NCBI RefSeq assembly: GCF_013387465.1 | Contig: NZ_VYGV01000006.1 | Location: forward strand, 281,638 to 345,637 | Source of the DNA: Hydrogenophaga aromaticivorans | GTDB taxonomy: Bacteria; Pseudomonadota; Gammaproteobacteria; Burkholderiales; Burkholderiaceae_C | Direction: 5' to 3' | DNA: 64,000 bases | Shown here: positions 58,817-64,000 of the stretch, piece by piece | Position numbering within the stretch: the stretch's first letter is position 1 | Layout of the letters: the number at the start of each line of letters is the position of its first letter | The notes under the pieces: model-generated | Databases searched by the model: none | Told to the model about the DNA's origin: nothing | The model's input: the letters and a program-made list of their open reading frames with translations, nothing else | Program-made: the position numbers and the translations under genes

Positions 58817-59647
58817 ATGAGCATCACCTACAAAGACGAAGCCGGCATCGCGGGCATGCGCGTCGCCGGCAGACTGGCCTCCGAACTGCTGGACTACCTC
58901 ACACCCCACGTGGTACCCGGTGTCACCACCGGCGCGCTGGACAAGCTGGCGCACGATTACATCGTGAACGTGCAGGGCGCCATTCCGGCCCCGCTGAACT
59001 ACGCGCCCTCGGGTTACATCCCCTACCCCAAGAGCATCTGCACCTCGATCAACCACCAGGTCTGCCACGGCATCCCGAACGAGAAAGCGCTCAAGAAGGG
59101 CGACATCCTCAACATCGATGTGACCGTCATCAAGGACGGCTGGCACGGCGACACCAGCCGCATGTTCATGATCGGTGGCGAAAGCGCGGCCTCGATCGCG
59201 GCGAAACGCCTGTGCGCCATCACCTACGACGCCATGTGGAAAGGCATCGTCATGGTCAGGCCCGGTGTGCGCCTGGGTGACATCGGCCACGCGATACAGG
59301 TGTTTGCCGAAGGCAGCGGCTTCTCCGTGGTGCGCGAGTTCTGTGGCCACGGTATCGGCCAGAAGTTTCACGAAGAACCTCAGGTGCTGCATTACGGCAA
59401 GCCAGGCACCCTCGAAGAGCTCAAGCCCGGCATGACCTTCACCATCGAACCCATGATCAACGCCGGCAAGCGCGACATCAAGGAAATGGGCGACGGCTGG
59501 ACCATCGTCACCAAGGACCGCTCCTTGTCTGCCCAGTGGGAACACACCATCCTGGTCACCGAGACCGGCTATGAGGTGCTCACGCTCTCGGCCGGCAGCC
59601 CCCCGCTGCCCGCGTTCGTCACGCCAGCGGTTTCCACCACCGCCTGA
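58817..59647 (+). CDS. map: Methionine aminopeptidase type I
   Basis: 276 residues. Metal ligands in the canonical order: Asp in NIDVTVIKDGWHGD, second Asp in GDTSRMF, His in CGHGIG, Glu in FTIEPMI and Glu in QWEHTILVT. Removes the initiator Met from nascent proteins. The C-terminal ~20 residues are a Pro/Ala-rich extension. Followed closely by glnD. Confidence 0.97.
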   Translation: MSITYKDEAGIAGMRVAGRLASELLDYLTPHVVPGVTTGALDKLAHDYIVNVQGAIPAPLNYAPSGYIPYPKSICTSINHQVCHGIPNEKALKKGDILNIDVTVIKDGWHGDTSRMFMIGGESAASIAAKRLCAITYDAMWKGIVMVRPGVRLGDIGHAIQVFAEGSGFSVVREFCGHGIGQKFHEEPQVLHYGKPGTLEELKPGMTFTIEPMINAGKRDIKEMGDGWTIVTKDRSLSAQWEHTILVTETGYEVLTLSAGSPPLPAFVTPAVSTTA

Positions 59648-59674
59648 CCCGTGACGGGCCAACAGGAGCGCGCC

Positions 59675-62374
59675 ATGGGCGATCTGAGCGCACTGCGGCT
59701 GCAATACCGCAGCGACAAAGCCACCCTGATGAACCGGCTGGGCGTGCAGGGCACCTCCACCCGGGGGGTGCGCAGCGCCCTGCAGAAACTGTCCCGCCTG
59801 ACCGACCAGACGCTGCGCGAACTCTGGACCCGATCGGGCTTCGGGCCCACGTTTTCGCTCATCGCGGTGGGCGGCTACGGCCGCGGCGAGCTGTTTCCGT
59901 ATTCGGACGTGGACGTGCTCGTGCTGCTGCCCGACGGCAGCGAACCCGATCAGGACGAGGCGCTCAAGAGCCGTCTGGAAAGTTTCATCGGTGCCTGCTG
60001 GGATGTGGGCCTGGAAATCGGCTCCAGCGTGCGCACCACCGCCGACTGTGTGGCCGAGGCATCCAAAGACGTGACGGTGCAGACCTCGCTGCTCGAATGC
60101 CGGCTGATCTGCGGCGGCAAATCGCAGTTCACCACGCTCGTGAACCAGCTCAACGAAGCGATGGACCCCAAGGCATTCTTCGTCGCCAAGACGCTGGAGA
60201 TGCGCCAGCGCCACAACAAGTTTGAAAACACGCCCTATTCGCTGGAACCCAACTGCAAGGAATCACCCGGTGGCCTGCGCGACCTGCAGATCGTGTTGTG
60301 GGTGGCCAAGGCGGCGGGGCTCGGCCGCAGCTGGGACGAGCTGGCGCGCAAGGGCCTGGCCACGTCGCTCGAAGCACGCCAGATCAAGGCCAACGAGGCC
60401 CTGCTCAACCTGATCCGCGCGCGCCTGCACCTGCTGTCCAACCGGCGCGAAGACCGGCTGGTCTTCGACCTGCAGAACGCGGTGGCCGAATCGTTCGGCT
60501 TCAAACCACAGGTGCCGGCCGTCATCACCCCGGGCGGACCTGGCCCGCACGCGGCCCCCGTCGTGCGCGGTGCGCGGCGCGCCAGCGAAGTGCTGATGAA
60601 GCGCTACTACTGGGCCGCCAAAGCCGTCACCCAGCTCAACCAGATCCTGCTGCTCAACATCGAAGAACGTCTCGCCAGCGACGACCTCGGCGTGGACCGC
60701 ATGCGCCCGATCAACGAGCGCTTCTTTGACAAGGCGGGCATGCTGGAAGTGGCCAGCGACAACCTCTACGTGCAGCACCCGCACGCGATCCTGGAAACCT
60801 TCCACATCTACCAGACCACGGTGGGCATCAAGGGCCTGTCGGCGCGCACACTGCGCGCGCTGTACAACGCGCGGCCGGTGATGAACGCGAAGTTCCGCAA
60901 CGACCCGGTCAACCGCGCCACCTTCATGCAGATCCTGATGGAGCCCGAGGGCATCACGCACGCCATGCGCCTGATGAACCAGACCTCGGTGCTCGGGCGC
61001 TACCTCTGGGTGTTCCGCCACATCGTGGGCCAGATGCAGCACGACCTGTTCCATGTCTACACCGTGGACCAGCACATCCTGATGGTGCTGCGCAACGTGC
61101 GCCGCTTCTTCATCGCCGACCACTCGCACGAATACCCGTTCTGCTCGCAGCTCGCCGCGGGCTGGGACAAGCCCTGGATCTTCTACATCGCTGCGCTGTT
61201 CCACGACATCGCCAAGGGCCGCGGCGGCGACCACTCCGACCTCGGCGCCAAGGACGTGCGCAGCTTCTGCCGCCAGCACGGCATCGAGCGCGAAGACGCG
61301 AAGCTGATCGAGTTCCTGGTGGCCGAGCACCTGACCATGAGCCGCATGGCGCAGAAGGAAGACCTGAGCGATCCGGACGTGATCAACGCGTTTGCCCAGC
61401 GTGTGGGCAACGAGCGTTACCTGACCGCGCTCTACCTGCTCACCGTCGCCGACATCCGAGGCACCAGCCCCAAGGTCTGGAACGCCTGGAAGGGCAAGCT
61501 GCTGGAAGACCTGTACCGCTACACCCTGCGCTCGCTCGGTGGCCGCGCGCCCGACCCGGACGCCGTGATCGAGGCGCGCAAGCGCGAAGCCCTGTCGATG
61601 CTGGCCCTGCACGCCCTGCCCCACCTGGCGCACAAAGCGCTGTGGGACACGCTGGACGTGAGCTACTTCATGCGCCACCAGGCCGACGAAATCGCCTGGC
61701 ACACGCGGGTGTTGACCCGCGAGCTGGCGGTTCGCGCCGCGGCTTCAAAGTCCGCCAGCCCTGAAGTTGTCGAGCGCGAAGCGCAGGAACCGGACAACAG
61801 CATCGTGCGCGCCCGCCTGTCGCCCGAGGGCGAGGGCCTGCAGGTGCTGGTGTACGCGCCCGACCAGAACGATTTGTTTGCCCGCATCTGCGGCTACTTC
61901 GACAACGCCGGCTTCAGCATCCTGGACGCCCGCATCCACACCACGCACACCGGCCACGCGCTCGACACCTTCCAGGTCGTGGCGCCCACGCTGTCCGAGC
62001 ACTACCGCGCGCTGACCGCCATGGTGGAGAACGATCTGGCCCAGGCCATCGACCAGCGTGGCCCGCTGCCTGCGCCGAGCAAGGGCCGCCTGTCTCGCCG
62101 CGTCAAGAGTTTCCCGATCACGCCGCGCGTGGACCTGCGTCCCGACGAAAAGGCCCAGCGCTGGCTGCTCAGCGTCTCGGCCAGCGACCGCGCCGGCCTG
62201 CTGTACTGCATCACACGCGTGCTCGCCCGCTACGACGTCAGCGTGCAACTGGCCAAAATCACGACGCTGGGTGAGCGCGTGGAAGACACCTTCCTCATCA
62301 GCGGCCCGCAACTGCAGGTCAACAAACGGCAGATCGAGATCGAAACCGAGTTGCTGGAGACGCTGGAGGGCTGA
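59675..62374 (+). CDS. glnD: Bifunctional PII uridylyltransferase/uridylyl-removing enzyme
   Basis: 899 residues from ATG 59675, which has AGGAG seven bases upstream; GTG 59651 is in frame but unsupported. Domains in order: nucleotidyltransferase with [22 protein letters not shown]-uridylyl helical region, HD domain with [16 protein letters not shown], and two C-terminal ACT domains. Modifies PII in response to glutamine, controlling nitrogen assimilation. Confidence 0.97.
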   Translation: MGDLSALRLQYRSDKATLMNRLGVQGTSTRGVRSALQKLSRLTDQTLRELWTRSGFGPTFSLIAVGGYGRGELFPYSDVDVLVLLPDGSEPDQDEALKSRLESFIGACWDVGLEIGSSVRTTADCVAEASKDVTVQTSLLECRLICGGKSQFTTLVNQLNEAMDPKAFFVAKTLEMRQRHNKFENTPYSLEPNCKESPGGLRDLQIVLWVAKAAGLGRSWDELARKGLATSLEARQIKANEALLNLIRARLHLLSNRREDRLVFDLQNAVAESFGFKPQVPAVITPGGPGPHAAPVVRGARRASEVLMKRYYWAAKAVTQLNQILLLNIEERLASDDLGVDRMRPINERFFDKAGMLEVASDNLYVQHPHAILETFHIYQTTVGIKGLSARTLRALYNARPVMNAKFRNDPVNRATFMQILMEPEGITHAMRLMNQTSVLGRYLWVFRHIVGQMQHDLFHVYTVDQHILMVLRNVRRFFIADHSHEYPFCSQLAAGWDKPWIFYIAALFHDIAKGRGGDHSDLGAKDVRSFCRQHGIEREDAKLIEFLVAEHLTMSRMAQKEDLSDPDVINAFAQRVGNERYLTALYLLTVADIRGTSPKVWNAWKGKLLEDLYRYTLRSLGGRAPDPDAVIEARKREALSMLALHALPHLAHKALWDTLDVSYFMRHQADEIAWHTRVLTRELAVRAAASKSASPEVVEREAQEPDNSIVRARLSPEGEGLQVLVYAPDQNDLFARICGYFDNAGFSILDARIHTTHTGHALDTFQVVAPTLSEHYRALTAMVENDLAQAIDQRGPLPAPSKGRLSRRVKSFPITPRVDLRPDEKAQRWLLSVSASDRAGLLYCITRVLARYDVSVQLAKITTLGERVEDTFLISGPQLQVNKRQIEIETELLETLEG

Positions 62375-62385
62375 GCGCCCTCCAG
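62363..62385. terminator. Shared hairpin between glnD and the RND gene
   Basis: Perfect 9-bp stem CTGGAGGGC / GCCCTCCAG around a 5-base loop that includes the glnD stop codon. Between convergent genes it could act both ways, though no T-run is present. Confidence 0.5.
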
Positions 62386-62388
62386 GCG

Positions 62389-63999
62389 TCAGGCGGGGTG
62401 GGACGCGGACAGGGCGTTCGGATCCCGTTCATGGGCCCGCTCGTCCTGGACCTTGCGGCCGACCAGGCGGGCGAACAGGATGCTCAGGTCATCGACCATG
62501 GTGAACACCGCTGGCACGACCAGCAGGCTCAACAGCGTTGAGGTCACAAGTCCGCCGATCACCGCCACCGCCATCGGGGAACGGAAGCTGCCGTCCGCCG
62601 CTCCCGAACCGACCGCCACCGGCAGCATGCCGGCCACCATGGCGATGGTGGTCATGACGATCGGCCGAGCGCGCTTGTGGCAGGCGTCCAGGATCGCCTC
62701 CAGCCGCGGCATGCCGCGCTGGCGGCGCGCCTCGATCGCGTATTCCACCAGCAGGATGGAATTCTTCGACGCCACGCCCATCAGCATCACGAGCCCGATG
62801 AGCGAGGGCATGGAGAAGCTCTTGTTGGTCAGCAGCAGCGCGACAAAGGCGCCACCGAACGACATGAGCAAGGCCGGCAGGATGGTGACCGGCAACAGGA
62901 AGGCCTTGAACAGCAGCACCAGCACGATGTAGATGCACAGCACGCCGGTCAGCATCGCCAGCCCGAAACTGGCGAACAGCTCGCCCTGCACTTCTGCGTC
63001 GCCGATCTCCAGCACCTGCACGCCCGGCGGCAGGTTCTGGATGCTGGGCAGCGCGTCCACGGCCGTCTTCATGTCGCCCAGCGGGATACCGGCCAGCTCG
63101 ACTTCGAAGTTGATGTTGCGCGAGCGGTCGTAGCGGTCGATCACGGCGGGGCCGCCGCCGAAGCTCAGGGTGGCCACCTGACTGAGCATGACCGGGCCCC
63201 TGGCGCCAGGCACCGACAGGCGGCCCAGCACGTCCAGGTTCTCGCGCGCGGCACTGTCGAGCTTGACCACGATCGGCACCTGGCGCTGCGGCAGGTTCAG
63301 CTTGGGCAGGGCACTGTCGTAGTCGCCAACGGTCGCGATGCGCAGTGTCTCGGCGATGGCGGAACTGGTCACGCCCAGGTCGGCGGCGCGCTGCAGGTCG
63401 GGTGTGACGATGATCTCCGTTCGCACCAGGGCGGCCGAGGACTGGATGCTGCCCACGCCGTTGATGGTGCGCAGGTCGCGTTCGATGGCGCGGGCCGCTG
63501 TCGACAGGGCGTTGGCATCGCTGCCTGTGAGCGTGAGGATGTATTTCTCGCCCGAGCCGCCAAGACCGACCTTGTAGCGCACGCCTGGCAGCCCGGACAT
63601 CACCTCGCGCAGCTGGCTTTCGATCACCTGCTTGCGCGGGCGCTGGCCACGCGGGTCAAGCTGGATGGTCAACGCCGCCTTGCGCGACTCCTGCGCGCCC
63701 TGGGGCGCGAATGGATCGGAACCGGCGGAGCCTGAGCCGATCGTGGTGTAGATCGACTTGATGTGCTTCACCCCAGAGGCCATCACCCTCGCCCGTTCAG
63801 ACGTTGCGACGGTCTGGGCCAGGGTGCTGCCCGGGGGAAGCTCCAGATACACCTGGGTCTGCGAGTTGTCGTCCGCCGGCACGAAACCCTGGGGCAACAA
63901 GGGGATGAGCGCCAGCGAACCGATGAAGAAGGCGATGGCGCCCACAAGGGTCAGCCAGCGGTGGCGGATGCAGGCCGCGGCCCAGCGCTGGTAGGTGTT
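62389..63999 (-). CDS. AcrB-type HAE1 RND efflux pump, C-terminal half
   Basis: The frame runs off the window at 63999; 536 residues of a normally ~1030-residue pump are present, from just before the seventh membrane helix to the C-terminus. Visible parts: second-half periplasmic loop (FVPADDNSQTQVYLELPPGSTL), the helix cluster GVASKNSILLVEYAIEARRQRG and the closing VVPAVFTMVDDL. HAE1-type, likely exporting hydrophobic drugs. Partner adaptor would lie beyond the window. The ATG/GTG at 63945 is internal. Confidence 0.9.
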   Translation of the reverse strand, partial: NTYQRWAAACIRHRWLTLVGAIAFFIGSLALIPLLPQGFVPADDNSQTQVYLELPPGSTLAQTVATSERARVMASGVKHIKSIYTTIGSGSAGSDPFAPQGAQESRKAALTIQLDPRGQRPRKQVIESQLREVMSGLPGVRYKVGLGGSGEKYILTLTGSDANALSTAARAIERDLRTINGVGSIQSSAALVRTEIIVTPDLQRAADLGVTSSAIAETLRIATVGDYDSALPKLNLPQRQVPIVVKLDSAARENLDVLGRLSVPGARGPVMLSQVATLSFGGGPAVIDRYDRSRNINFEVELAGIPLGDMKTAVDALPSIQNLPPGVQVLEIGDAEVQGELFASFGLAMLTGVLCIYIVLVLLFKAFLLPVTILPALLMSFGGAFVALLLTNKSFSMPSLIGLVMLMGVASKNSILLVEYAIEARRQRGMPRLEAILDACHKRARPIVMTTIAMVAGMLPVAVGSGAADGSFRSPMAVAVIGGLVTSTLLSLLVVPAVFTMVDDLSILFARLVGRKVQDERAHERDPNALSASHPA

Positions 64000-64000
64000 G

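Overview
The window reads as chromosomal DNA of a high-GC betaproteobacterium, most probably a Comamonadaceae member (Hydrogenophaga, Polaromonas or Acidovorax-like). This is inferred from tandem Bug-type solute receptors, an aerobic benzoyl-CoA (box) pathway, TRAP transport, a large copper-resistance island and the family of GC-rich intergenic palindromes ending in GAAGCGGCGCAGGGGGG. No genus-level marker such as rRNA is present. No rRNA, tRNA or CRISPR array was found.

Layout. (1) 1-4.9 kb: the end of one Bug receptor, a second complete one, a truncated flavin reductase, a leuC/leuD-type dehydratase pair on the minus strand and a decayed IS3-type orfA. (2) 5.2-14.4 kb: an eleven-gene plus-strand catabolic operon: cupin, TRAP transporter (Q, M, P), 2-oxoglutarate/Fe(II) oxygenase, NIPSNAP protein, class III CoA-transferase, HMG-CoA-lyase-type lyase, maleate-isomerase-like protein, GntR regulator and isochorismatase-type hydrolase. 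It is preceded by repeated dyad operators. Its substrate is unknown, and it is the best candidate here for an undescribed system. (3) 15.0-36.2 kb: a copper/silver island: cueR, copZ, copA; a CusCBA efflux system with a Cys-rich secreted protein; a second P1B ATPase with YHS and metal-binding N-domains; a beta-propeller protein; a multicopper-oxidase remnant; a Met-rich protein; cytochrome c; a CusF-like protein; a cupredoxin; a multicopper oxidase; a TolC-like protein; and a CusRS-type two-component system. Two copies of one degenerate repeat, in direct orientation, lie just outside its two ends. (4) 36.6-39.3 kb: mobilization debris (relaxase, MobC-like protein, candidate oriT), an amino-terminally truncated AbiEi antitoxin and an att-like repeat plus terminator.

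(5) 39.3-51.2 kb: an MFS exporter with an extra C-terminal domain, then the box cluster. On the minus strand this is boxC, boxB, boxA, enoyl-CoA hydratase, 3-hydroxyacyl-CoA dehydrogenase and 3-oxoadipyl-CoA thiolase. Divergent to it are a DUF4863 protein and an alpha/beta hydrolase. The divergent promoter region carries repeated TGCA-N6-TGCA motifs, the known BzdR/BoxR operator form. Together these genes take benzoyl-CoA through epoxidation, hydrolytic ring opening and beta-oxidation to acetyl-CoA and succinyl-CoA; the CoA ligase and the aldehyde dehydrogenase are not in the window. (6) 51.3-64 kb: mostly core genome: hemerythrin-like protein, DUF808 protein, phytanoyl-CoA-dioxygenase-like protein, purL, an outer-membrane protein, map, glnD and the C-terminal half of an AcrB-type efflux pump.
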